A stretch of 64,000 bases of DNA from positions 5,817,739 through 5,881,738 of the forward strand of contig JASKMD010000019.1 in NCBI GenBank assembly GCA_030144725.1. The letters are read 5' to 3'. How positions within the stretch are numbered: position 1 is the first letter of the stretch; every line of letters starts with the position of its first letter. The stretch is from Haematococcus lacustris. Taxonomy: Eukaryota > Chlorophyta > Chlorophyceae > Chlamydomonadales > Haematococcaceae. This document shows positions 20,066 through 29,920 of the stretch, in pieces. The notes beneath the pieces are model-generated. The model was not told the origin of the DNA. It did no database searches and saw nothing but the letters and a program-made list of their open reading frames with translations. Both the position numbers and the translations under genes were made by a program.

Positions 20066-20347
20066 CACCCCCCGCTTGCTGATGGCCTCCACTCGTGGCT
20101 GCACAGCGTCGGCCAGAAAGGCCTCCCAAAGCTCTTGCGGGAGGTGGTCGATAAGGTGGGCTAGCTTACACTTCCTGCCGTGGAATGTGTTGTCCCTATC
20201 GCGGGCAGCGCGGGCCTCTCCGGAAACCTTTCTTTTTCGCTCCGCTTCGGTGAGGTCCGGCTGTAGTGCCTCGTCGCGGTCCTCAATGTCATTGTCCGGG
20301 TCCTCTGGCACTGGCCTAGGCACGGTTCGTCTTTTCTTTATAGCCAT

Positions 20348-21704
20348 AGAAAACAGCAAGGTGAAGCCGCCACAAATACAAGAAAATTGTTAGTTTTGTT
20401 TGGTTGCATGGCCACCCTGATGTTACAATTCAACTTCAGACCTGGTATGCATGAGCTTTGAATGCACTTGCAAGTCTTTTTAGCCTTGCATGCGTGAGAT
20501 GTGACTTTCGGTTTACTTAAGCTGAGGCCAGGCAGGATTAGGGAGGGATTTCGCGGAGGATGGCCTTCATACAGACTACTCGGTATCACTGATTAGAGAA
20601 CTAATGAGAATGTAAAGACATGTAAGGATGGATCCTGGCGACTCGATGTCTGAAGCGCGCTACTTTAGAGTACGAAAGCATCAGCAACAGCCACTAAGCA
20701 GCCACTACCACTGTCGGAATAGATTCTGGCCTCCGCCGCCTGCCATGTATACTGCTGCCCCGGCTGTACTCTAACACCTGATGATCGTTCTACAGTTCAG
20801 GATGTCCCAACATGGGGTTGGTAATCTTCATGCAAGTACTCTCTCAATACTGCACCGTTTTCATTAGCGTTTATCGCATTGACAGCTGCGAATTACTGCG
20901 CGTCTCCTGGCAAGCGGCGCGTTACCTCTTGCGAGTAATGCCATGCCGGCGCAAGCGATCGCGGACACACCTCAGCTGCTCACAATCGATTGTTCTAGTG
21001 GTGAGTAGCGGCACCAATGACTGAGCTGCGCCCTTAGCGAGCAGGAAGTACAATCAATGTTCAGCCCGCCAGGCTTGCTCGACGAGCCTTTCATTGGTGC
21101 AGGCGGCGTCGGAAGACCGTCGTGGGGCAACTTACTGAGCGACATTGCAACAAACGCGGAGAATGTGCGTTCCTCTCTAGCCAGTCACGCAGAAAAGCGA
21201 CCCCCTTCCACACTGAATATCTAGATTGTGGCTCTGTAACTTTGTTCCTAACTCAACAACACAGCTGTTGGAGAAGAAAGCACGTCATTTCATTGAGTAA
21301 GCTTGTGGGAACATACATTGGCGTAACCTAACTTTGCCTTGCAGTGCTGACTAGCCCAACCGGACCACCCCCTGGCAACCCCACCCCCTTCCAGCCCCAG
21401 CCCCACCCCCTCCCACCCCCTCCCACCCCCTCCCAGCCCCAGCCCCGCCCTCACACCCCCTCCCTCCCCCAGCCCCGCCCTCCCACCCCCTCCCACCCCC
21501 TTCCAGCCCCAGCCCCGCCCTCCCACCCCCTCCCACCCCCAGCCCCACCCCTCCCAGCCCCAGCCCCACCCCCTCCCACCCCCTCCCACCCCCTCCCACC
21601 CCCAGCCCCGCCCTCCCACCCACTCTCAACCCCAGCCCGCCCTCCCACCCCATACAACACCCTCCCAGCCCCAAGCCCACCCTCCCACCCCTTGTACATC
21701 CTAG
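20348..21704. other. Between the split ORF and the hAT gene; repeats only
   Basis: No supported exon. It holds the dispersed 77-bp repeat at 20796-20872 and a (CCCAGCCCC / CCCACCCCCT) pyrimidine tract at 21365-21700, which runs up to the presumed acceptor of the first visible transposase exon. Confidence 0.5.
20796..20872 (+). repeat. Dispersed 77-bp repeat, copy 1
   Basis: From TTCAGGATGTCCCAACATGG to TTAGCGTTT this matches 51326-51403 at close to 90 percent identity by eye. It may be a terminus of a transposon family. Its partner end was not found. Confidence 0.75.
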
Positions 21705-21708
21705 ACCA

Positions 21709-24700
21709 ATGGTCCAGGGACGGCGGCGTGCTCAGCTCCAAGCCCTGTTCAACTCACCAAGGGCTGGCTATCTGCACTGCTCTAGCGGCCTGAAAGCCAT
21801 TGCAAGGAGGGCTGAGGCTATTGCCCAGCAGGTGCGGGCCGAGAATGAGATGTTAATGACCGAGGCCCAATTACAACAGGCTTGTGAGGATGTGTTGGAG
21901 GCTGCCTTGCTCGACCTTGAGGAGAAGCACAAGCACCTGCAGGCATCACACAGGCAGCAGCGGTTGGACAACGAGTCTCTTGAGGCTGTGGTCAAGCAAC
22001 AGGAACTGGCTATGACTACTGCCAAGCGTGCTCAGCACCGCCTCGAGGCCCAGCTGCGCAAGTATCAGCGCCGGCCCCAATTAACCCACAAGCAGAGGCA
22101 GCAACTACACATCTTGAAGCAAACAGGTGTTTCTATTGAGGTCCTGCGGCGGTGGGCTGACAGCAACTGCAGCCGGCTTGACACCCATGGCAGACCTGGT
22201 GGCACAACAGTGCAGCCCACACCGGGGCCGAGCCCACCTGAGCCCTGTGACCTGTTCATCCCCACCCAAGAGGCCTCACCAGGACAGCCAGCAGCAAGGA
22301 CAGCAGCATACACAGCTCAACAATACCTCAGCACAGCCAGGTTGATGTTGAAAACACAAGTCAGCCGTCGCCGGCTTGCCACATGCCGGCGGCTGTTCAT
22401 CACCGAGCAGTGTGTGGTGGCCAACACTCACCGGCCTGGCGAGCGCACAACTGTGGGCCGGCAACTGCGTGTGGTCTACAAGTACCTGCGGCAACGAACT
22501 CTAGGTAAGGGCTGGGCTGGGCTGGGCTGGGCTGGGCTGGGCTGGGCTGGGCTGGGCTGGGCTGGGCTGGGCTGGGCTGGGCTGGGCTGGGCTGGGCTGG
22601 GCTGGGCTGGGCTGGGCTGGGCTGGGCTGGGCTGGGCTGGGCTGGGCTGGGCTGGGCTGGGCTGGGCTGGGCTGGGCTGGGCTGGGCTGGGCTGGGCTGG
22701 GCTGGGCTGGGCTGGGCTGGGCTGGGCTGGGCTGGGCTGGGCTGGGCTGGGCTGGGCTGGGCTGGGCTGGGCTGGGCTGGGCTGGGCTGGGCTGGGCTGG
22801 GCTGGGCTGGGCTGGGCTGGGCTGGGCTGGGCTGGGCTGGGCTGGGCTGGGCTGGGCTGGGCTGGGCTGGGCTGGGCTGGGCTGGGCTGGGCTGGGCTGG
22901 GCTGGGCTGGGCTGGGCTGGGCTGGGCTGGGCTGGGCTGGGCTGGGCTGGGCTGGGCTGGGCTGGGCTGGGCTGGGCTGGGCTGGGCTGGGCTGGGCTGG
23001 GCTGGGCTGGGCTGGGCTGGGCTGGGCTGGGCTGGGCTGGGCTGGGCTGGGCTGGGCTGGGCTGGGCTGGGCTGGGCTGGGCTGGGCTGGGCTGGGCTGG
23101 GCTGGGCTGGGCTGGGCTGGGCTGGGCTGGGCTGGGCTGGGCTGGGCTGGGCTGGGCTGGGCTGGGCTGGGCTGGGCTGGGCTGGGCTGGGCTGGGCTGG
23201 GCTGGGGTGGGCTGGGCTGGGCTGGGCTGGGCTGGGCTGGGCTGGGCTGGTCTGGGCTGGGCTGGGCTGGGCTGGGCTGGGCTGGGCTGGGCTGGGCTGG
23301 GCTGGGCTGGGCTGGGCTGGGCTGGGCTGGGCTGGGCTGGGCTGGGCTGGGCTGGGCTGGGCTGGGCTGGGCTGGGCTGGGCTGGGCTGGGCTGGGCTGG
23401 GCTGGGCTGGGCTGGGCTGGGCTGGGCTGGGCTGGGCTGGGCTGGGCTGGGCTGGGCTGGTTCAGTACCAGGTTCAGTAGCCGCTGGCCAGCATCAGCGC
23501 CTCACCGCCCAGATCACAGACGTGTTGGCCATCGTCCCCCTCCCTTGTGCCACAGCTGAGGCCCACGTCAAGGTCATCATGCGCGAGCTTGAACGGTATG
23601 GTCTGCAGGGCGTCCACATTGCTAGCATGACAGCAGACAGTGCATCTGTCAACATGGGGGGTCACAGCGGAGTGATCGCACAGATCAGTGATGTGCACAT
23701 GTCTTTGCAGAACACAGCCATCCGCGCACAGCCCTGCTACAGCCATGGCCTTCACAACACCCTCCTGGCAGGGCTGACAGCTCTAGGCATCAAGGCAGCA
23801 ATTGAGGACATAGCCAGCCTCTTGGCTCAGCATTGGGGTGAGCTATCCTTGGCTGGGTCAGGTGCCAAGCCAGAGACTCCTTGTGATACGCGGTGGGCTA
23901 GCTACACCACAGCTGCTGCATCGGTGATTCGTGTATGGCGGCTTGCCGGGGAGGCTGTGGCACGTGTGGTGGAGGGCCAAAGGGAGCGGTCCCCACCCTG
24001 GGCTGTCACGCTTAGTGGCTACTTTAAGGACACCGACCTGCTGCTGAAGATTTGCGTGGTGGCGGTAGTGGGCAGTTCTCTGCTTCAGCCGGAGCTCCTG
24101 TGGGCAAGTCAGCATGATGGCCTGCATGCTTTTGAGTTGTACCGGCATGTTCAAGCTGTGCAGACCAGCCTGTCACAGACGTGGACCAACAGCTCTCAGC
24201 TCTTGTCAGACATGCAAGGCCAGCTGCAACACTTGGTGCCAGCTCAGCAGCGACAGCAACAGGAGCATCAGCTGCTCACCTACCTGCAGGTGCATTGCCG
24301 GGCCATGTCAAGCTACTACGAACAGCACGTCCGGATACAGAATGCCCTGCCCGGCCTCTTTGCAGCTCTTGGCAGCTCTGACCCTGACACACGTTGGGAG
24401 GCAGCGCAAGAGGTGGTTAGCCATGCAGACAGGATGCAGCAAGAACAGGAAGACCAGCAGCAACAGCAGGAAGTGGAGGGCCAGCAGCAGAAGAGGACAG
24501 GGCAGCGGCTGCCAATGTGTGACCCCCGTGTGTGGGACGCTCATGGCACATGGGAGAAGCATGAAAAGCAAATCCGTGCCATGGCCGACATGCGCGGGCT
24601 GAGTGAGCAGGACCAGCAACAACTGCAAGCGCATCTGGAGGTGTATTACCTTGCCTGCCCAATATCCAATGCCCCTGTGGAGTCCCTGCTGCAGCTACTC

Positions 24701-26067
24701 AAGCATGGGACGGGCATGTTCATGGAGCTACCAGCTCTGCTTGAGCTCATGTCCATGCGTACCCACATCAATGCCATTGACGGCGTTGACGTGCTTGACT
24801 TTGCACAGCGGCTGCCAGAGCTACGCAAGGAAGTGCGGCGTGAGGAGGCAGCAGCAGCTATGGCCCGACGGACAGCAAAGGCGGAGATGAAAGCAGCAGC
24901 AACAACTCACAGGGTGGGCCAGGTGGTGGTTGATGTGGGGGACCATGAGGGGCAACATAGACTGGAAGCAGCCTATGCCCTGACCTATGATGGCCGCGAT
25001 TACAGCCACACCACTATCGAGGACGCTAACAAGCTATCTGTTAGGGAGCTGCAAGCTTACCTTCGCTTCCACCAGCAGGAGGTCATGAAGGGGTGGCTGA
25101 AGCCCAAGCTGAAGGGTCTTGTCATGGCCCACATTTGCAGCACATTGGCCGGCCTGCATGGGGATGAGCAGGAGGCAGGTGAAGGTGCCCCTGGGCTGCC
25201 CACCCCTCCTGCTGCCCCCCCCTGGCAGGAGCTGGCAGCTGGTGCTGGTGCCGCTCCTGGGCTGCCCACCCCTCCTGCTGCCCACCCCTGGCAGCAGCTG
25301 GCAGCTGGTGCTGGTGCCGCCCCTGGGCTGCCCACCCCTCCTGCTGCCCCCCCCTGGCAGCAGCTGGCAGCTGGTGCTGGTGCCGCCCCTGGGCTGCCCA
25401 CCCCTCCTGCTGCCCCCCCCTGGCAGGAGCTGGCAGCTGGTGCTGGTGCCGCCCCTGGGCTGCCCACCCCTCCTGCTGCCCCCCCCTGGCAGGAGCTGGC
25501 AGCGGGTGCTGGTGCCGCCCCTGGGCTGCCCACCCCTCCTGCTGCCCCCCCCTGGCAGCAGCTGGCAGCTGGTGCTGGTGCCGCCCCTGGGCTGCCCACC
25601 CCTCCTGCTGCCCCCCCCTGGCAGGAGCTGGCAGCTGATGCTGGTGCCGCCCCTGGGCTGCCCACCCCTCCTGCAGCCCCCCCCTGGCAGCAGGTGGCAG
25701 CTGGTGCTAGTGCCTCCCTATCCCCTCCATCTGAGCAGCAGGGGGCCAAAGCGGAGCTGGACACGAGCTCGACACGCAAGCGGCGGGCAGGCGGGAGGGA
25801 TCGGACCCAACATGTCGAGCAAGGTAACATAGCAATGGCTACACACCTTGTGATGCATTACAGAGTGGCCAGGCCAACAGTACTGCTCACGAAGGGGTCA
25901 AGCATCGCAGCAGCCTTGCATGTTTCCGAGCATGGGTGGAGGGGCGTCTTTACATCGGTTTGGCGTGCCATGTGAATCATTTTGACTGCGGCGATTGTTC
26001 CTCACTGTGTGCAGGTGCTCCTGGGCCACGTCGGTCGCGGCGGTCTCTCGCGACGAGGCCCGCATGA
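21709..26067 (+). CDS. hAT-superfamily transposase-like protein
   Basis: Three exons splice in phase: 21709-22504, 23466-25823, 26015-26067, giving 1068 aa. Exon 1 encodes a coiled-coil region (residues 40-130) and a basic segment. Exon 2 carries the RNase H-like fold of hAT transposases: [17 protein letters not shown] with a candidate catalytic Asp near 322, then [11 protein letters not shown] (the conserved C..H block), then [12 protein letters not shown] later helical region '[22 protein letters not shown]' holds the conserved C-terminal (dimerisation) area. Eight 22-residue repeats ([14 protein letters not shown]) and a basic tail follow. The ATG at 21709 is the first in frame, but an acceptor at 21704 means upstream coding exons may exist. 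Hallmark BED finger and terminal inverted repeats were not identified, so it may be a domesticated or immobile copy. Confidence 0.72.
22505..23465 (+). repeat. Intron built of ~190 GGGCT pentamers
   Basis: The donor G|GTAAGG is followed within five bases by GGGCT repeats that continue to 23460, where CTGGTTCAG forms the acceptor. Only two or three units deviate (one GGGGT near 23207, one GGTCT near 23250). The joined exons restore the frame exactly, which shows the tract is intronic and not a Trp-Ala-Gly-Leu-Gly protein. Confidence 0.93.
25190..25720 (+). repeat. Eight 66-bp in-frame tandem repeats
   Basis: Each unit encodes 22 residues around [12 protein letters not shown](E/Q)LAAGA. Copies differ by single codons (His for Pro in copy 2, Asp for Gly in copy 7). 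The region forms the Pro/Ala-rich C-terminal part of the hAT-like protein. Confidence 0.93.
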
Positions 26068-26280
26068 GCAAAACTGGCATGAGTTTGAATGTCAAGATTT
26101 GAGCCGCCATAGCACTCAGCACAGTGCACAGTATTTAATGATACAAGCTGCACCGCATAGCTGGCGGAGTCCTCTATCCAGTGATGTGCGAAACATAAAT
26201 AGAATCCACGTGGCTGAGACGCGGCGTCGTTTTGATTACCAGGGGTCGGTTTCCTGCCATTCTCTGTTAGTTGGGGTCGG

Positions 26281-26345
26281 CTGATCTACAGCCCCCTTGG
26301 CCCTCACTAGGGCCTACATTTGAGCCGGATCAGTAGTACGGATCA
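26281..26345 (+). repeat. Partial copy of the hairpin module (outer part)
   Basis: Shares CAGCCCCCTTG.CCCTCACT.GGGCCT.CATTTGAGCCGGA.CAGTAGT in spaced blocks with 29376-29430, but lacks the second arm of the long stem and the inner hairpins. Confidence 0.65.
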
Positions 26346-26798
26346 GCCCTAACAACAACCCAAACAACCCATCGAACGTAATGTTATGCCAGACCACTTA
26401 CTCCGCCGCACACGCACACCATCGTTTAACAAATAGGCACACAATGCACAACAACGCGATATACTTGTGCTTGCGTTGCATTCATCCCATTTCACTCCGT
26501 TCATTCCATTCTACTCTTTCCTTGTTTCCGTTACAGGGTCTGCACAGTAGCGAGGCGGTGCATTGGGATGAATGAAGGTTCTTATTGTATCACATTAAAC
26601 ATCTGCGGCCACGCAGAACCTGGCCATCAAAACTCCAGTAACGTGCACCACAGCATATGCCAATATAACTGCTTATTCTTCGCACCTCGCCATTCTCTCA
26701 ACTGCTGCATCGCACATGCTGTCAATTTTAGCTTAGTAGTACCTAATGCATCACAACAGCCCAGTACACACTCAACGCTGTAGTCGTTTTGTGTATTG

Positions 26799-26942
26799 CT
26801 ACTGCTGCTGCTGCTCCTCTTCCAACGTCTCATCCCCTTGATCATCTTCAATGCCTGGCTGGACAGGGGGCGTCACATCCAGTGGCATCCTTACTCCCAG
26901 CCGTTGGAAGAGCCCCTGGGCCTGTTGCAACATATCCCGCTC
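26799..26942 (-). CDS. Possible terminal exon of an unrecognised gene
   Basis: On the minus strand a pyrimidine-rich acceptor (GTTGCTGCCCCTGTGCAG) precedes 47 codons starting ERDMLQQAQGLFQRLGVRMP and ending in a Glu/Gln-rich tail and TAG (26799-26801). No upstream exon in a matching phase was identified. Confidence 0.35.
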   Translation of the reverse strand, partial: ERDMLQQAQGLFQRLGVRMPLDVTPPVQPGIEDDQGDETLEEEQQQQ

Positions 26943-27333
26943 CTGCACAGGGGCAGCAACATCACCTCATGGGTGACCGTCTGCAGCAACTAGTGATAGT
27001 GCAAAAGGAGCTGTCTTACACAGCATGTGAGATGCAGGTGGACTGACAAGCACAGCTTCACTCTCTCAGCACACCCAACTGCGGCATGGCACAATAGCAC
27101 AGCTCCAAATGCCCAAGGTGATGCAGGGTGCGAGGAGAGTGATTAGCTGACCCAAAGGTGGTAAACTGGTATGTGAAGACCTCAGACAGCAGCTAGCTGC
27201 GCCGTACGTGCAAGCCGGGCCAGCAGCAGTGCTCAGCCAGAGGCGAGCAACAATGTTGTGGCACAAATGGCTTCCCTGGGTAGGTTCTGCTTGCACAAGG
27301 CAAGCACCCAGTTCCACCATGGCATGGCACTGA

Positions 27334-27843
27334 GTGGACAACCTCATCATCGGTCTCGACATGCTCGTGTTTTGCGCTAGAGATGAGTGCAGCGATAAGA
27401 CTAGCAGGGGCTCAGGTACTGAAGCTCACGGCTGGCGAGATCTAGTGGCTCCTCACCAAGGTATTGAGGTGGCTAAGTTCGGAAACGGCAGCACGCACAG
27501 CTTTGCCAAGCTTCGTATTCGAGTTCATTGCTTCTTCGTAGCCGCCGGGTACTACAGTGTCCTCATCAGGAAGGAGTCCCTCGAAGACATCCTGGCACGG
27601 ATGAAGCAGAAAGCCACAAATAAGCTATGCAGGCTGATTGATTTCAGCGCAATGGCAGGCTCACCTCACCATCTAATGTCTGAGGCGGAGCAGCGCTGGC
27701 TTGCGGCGGCGCCGGTTGCGGAGATTGAGGAGAGGTGCAGAATAGTAGTTGAGGCGAAACATTGGGTGGATGCCTTTGGAACCTTCTATGACTCCGCAAA
27801 GCAGGTTGAACTGGCCCTAGAAGCGGGCACCTTGCCAAGCTAG
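27334..27843 (+). CDS. Hypothetical protein, possibly partial
   Basis: The open frame covers 169 codons. Its likely coding core starts near 27420 (GWRDLVAPHQGIEVAKFGNG) and includes RIRVHCFFVAAGYYSVLIRK, an amphipathic helix ESLEDILARMKQKA and a final charged helical region. It ends at TAG 27841-27843. Composition resembles coding sequence more than the surrounding repeats do. The start is uncertain: no strong ATG context is present, and a CAG|GTACTG donor at about 27415 suggests the 5' part may be intronic. No family was recognised. Confidence 0.45.
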   Translation: MDNLIIGLDMLVFCARDECSDKTSRGSGTEAHGWRDLVAPHQGIEVAKFGNGSTHSFAKLRIRVHCFFVAAGYYSVLIRKESLEDILARMKQKATNKLCRLIDFSAMAGSPHHLMSEAEQRWLAAAPVAEIEERCRIVVEAKHWVDAFGTFYDSAKQVELALEAGTLPS

Positions 27844-28223
27844 TTGGTGGCTGGGCGTGGAGGATGTTCATTTATAGTCAGGTGTGGCGAAGTCACGGCC
27901 CGCAAGAATCATATCAGTATAATGTCAAACATTACTCGTGAAGTGTGGGCCTTTAATCCTTTAATCCTTACAGCCTTTAATCAAGTGCTTTTTTCAAAAA
28001 GAAGTGTGTAGTACACAGTCGTTGTTTCCCTTGAAGCGAGCGAGACACTGCGATGGAACCAGCAGGAGCGACGGATTATCACACAGCGCGTAACTCACGT
28101 AGCTCACTGTCGGCTAGGGACACGCACCTTTCAGTTTCTTTGCCAGGTCCTTCTTCTGCTTGTCGGTGCCCTTCCGCTTCTTATACCATTCTTTTTTTTA
28201 CAATACAATTCCTGCCCTCACCC

Positions 28224-28288
28224 CCTGACGAGGGTAGGGCGATAGATGTTGGCATGAAACACATGCTCTGATGTAAGCAACAGCTCAA
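28224..28288 (+). repeat. Partial copy of the hairpin module (inner part)
   Basis: Matches CCTGAC...AGGGCTAT...GTTGGCATGA.AAACATGC..CTGAT.GTAAGC...ACAGCTCA of the modules at 11207-11275 and 29557-29630. The GCATG/CATGC and AGC/GCT hairpin arms are kept. The outer stem and protein end are absent. Confidence 0.65.
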
Positions 28289-29368
28289 GAATTGCCTAGT
28301 GCACACATGTTCCTGTGCCAACACTAGAAAAAATGCACATTGCCAATGCACCACCAGCAGGCTCAACAGCTGACCCTGCCACGCCTGGCACCCCACGCCG
28401 CTCCTTCTAGTAGCTGCACTATCTCCTGCCCCTGCCCTATTGCTGCCACGCGTCACAGCGACTCATATCCGTTTCATGACTCGCCGCAGCATCGCTGCCA
28501 CCCTTGACTGACCTGCTGATGTCCTTCCCTGCCCTCTGCCCCTACTGCCAGGTGCGACGAGCTGTTGGTGAGTAGAAGGGCCTGTCCGTCAGCGTCAGGC
28601 ACCGCTGCCAGGGGCTGGGCACTGACAGGCAGGCTGCTGGCTGCACTGGGGCAAAGGCCTGCCCACGATACGATCGCCCAGGTGCCATGCACTGACCTGC
28701 TGATCATCTGTCCAACCTTTTCTCAATAGCAGTGGATCACTTGCGCCTTGTGTTGCTTGTGTGCTTGCACTGCTGCTGCATCGCAACTGAGCTACACCAC
28801 GAGTACTTCCATAACTGCAGCATACGAGCACACCCCACACCACTACGACCACACACAACCTGCTGTGGCAACCAGCTGCTAGGCCATTACTGACTTCCTG
28901 CCACTTGCCAACATGGTTCATAGCCACAGCCAAAGCCACCACCGTATGACATGGCAAAGATAAGTGCAACCGCTGTCTCATGGTCGAGAGCAGCACACAT
29001 GGACATAAACCACAGTTAGCCAAGCTCATGCTTCATCCCCTGCAGCCTGCAGCCTAAACCCCACCTCAGCCCCTCCAGCCCAGCCTGCCAAGGCCCCCTC
29101 ACAGACCAGCACTGCACCGCCCTGCACCACCTGACACCCTTGATGCTGCCCTGGCCTTATTGGTGCAGCCACACTGCAGCAGCCAGGCTGGAGGAACCCT
29201 TGGCAGCAGTCAGGGGCACCACCTGGGGCTGGCTGCTGGCCTGACTGCTGCACACGGTGCGGGACATCACACCTGCCACCTACAACACCCAGCCTGGTCA
29301 CCAGGTCACACTACTACCCACACTCATCCCCAGCTGCCCTAGATGCCGCAGCTGTGCCGCTGTGACTG
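28289..29368. other. No gene called
   Basis: Contains only short open frames without splice support. One on the minus strand, 28595-29029, has a hydrophobic Val-rich stretch but no recognisable family. Confidence 0.45.
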
Positions 29369-29684
29369 CCCTGATCAGCCCCCTTGTCCCTCACTGGGGC
29401 CTCCATTTGAGCCGGACCAGTAGTGGCCACTAGCAGCCACTAGCGGGAGTATGCTAGTGGGCAATAGTGGCCCGGCTCAAATGGTGTTATTGGGCTGTGT
29501 GGAGTAAACCCAATGCACATGGACATGGTGCATGAGTGCCTACCACCTACACTATTGCCTGACCCATTAGGGCTATCGTGTAGGGTTGGCATGAGAAAAC
29601 ATGCACTGATTGTGAGCTGATGACAGCTCAGATCCGGGGGGGGCACACACTACCGTGCCTCAGCAGGCTGCTGCCCTGATCAGC
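29369..29684 (-). mobile_element. Non-autonomous element with Fanzor-type 3' module
   Basis: This is the best preserved copy of the hairpin module. The long stem has arms 29403-29415 and 29472-29484 (13 of 13 paired) enclosing a second stem CCACTAGC/GCTAGTGG. Then come ATGCAC/GTGCAT, GCATG/CATGC and GAGCTG/CAGCTC hairpins. At its 5' side (minus strand, about 29650-29675) it keeps the last eight codons of the Fanzor-like protein (QQPAEAR then TAG) and nothing more. The whole is flanked by CCCTGATCAGCC at 29369-29380 and 29673-29684. These repeats may be target duplications or part of the element. The internal deletion leaves only the non-coding 3' module. Confidence 0.55.
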
Positions 29685-29920
29685 CTTGGCCCTTGTGCTA
29701 CTTGCTGCTAACTGACACCACAGCCCCTAGCCAGGCACAGCCCAGTGGCTGGCTGCTTCCTCCCCTCCCTCCCTGCCTACGCCAACAGCACAACAGACAG
29801 CCCAGCACAGCAACATATCCAGGCCGGACCAGGCCAGCACCTCAACCACCTAGTTGCAGCTGCCCTTACTATTTCCACCCACTGCACCATCTACCCATAG
29901 GTACTGAGGGTTAGGCAGGC

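Larger units (their letters stand above)
14099..20070 (-). mobile_element. Ty1/Copia LTR retrotransposon, nearly intact
   Basis: The element itself is 14104-20065 (5962 bp), flanked by the 5-bp target duplication CACCC (14099-14103 and 20066-20070). The two 283-bp LTRs look identical and have TG...CA ends. On the minus strand the order is 5' LTR, primer site, gag-protease, integrase, reverse transcriptase, RNase H, polypurine tract, 3' LTR. Integrase before RT identifies the Copia class. A single in-frame TAG breaks the otherwise open 1678-codon polyprotein. Identical LTRs and an exact target duplication indicate very recent insertion. It lies inside a minus-strand ORF in the same orientation. 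Confidence 0.96.
13595..20347 (-). pseudogene. Unrecognised ORF split in frame by a Copia element
   Basis: On the minus strand an ATG at 20347 opens MAIKKRRTVPRPV and continues with an acidic/basic region and FHGRKCKLAHLIDHLPQEL to the target site at 20066-20070. The same frame resumes at 14098 beyond the insertion (LVSLLLGLLVRGLFTIHVAD, later TDIPVSQAAIPGLSCGNL) and ends at 13595. The target duplication preserves the codon at the junction, so without the element the frame would be continuous for about 261 codons. The last 45 codons run into a GC-rich 29-bp repeat, so the true 3' end may instead be a splice site. No family was recognised. It may be a host gene or an ORF of another transposon. 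The copy here is disrupted. Confidence 0.55.

Noticed and set aside
21709..23559. A 616-codon frame with a long Trp-Ala-Gly-Leu-Gly repeat
   Set aside because: The pentamer is open in all frames. A donor at 22505 and acceptor at 23465 restore the transposase frame exactly, so the repeat is intronic.
28595..29029. Minus-strand 144-codon hydrophobic ORF
   Set aside because: No splice support, no family motif and irregular composition. Judged a chance frame.
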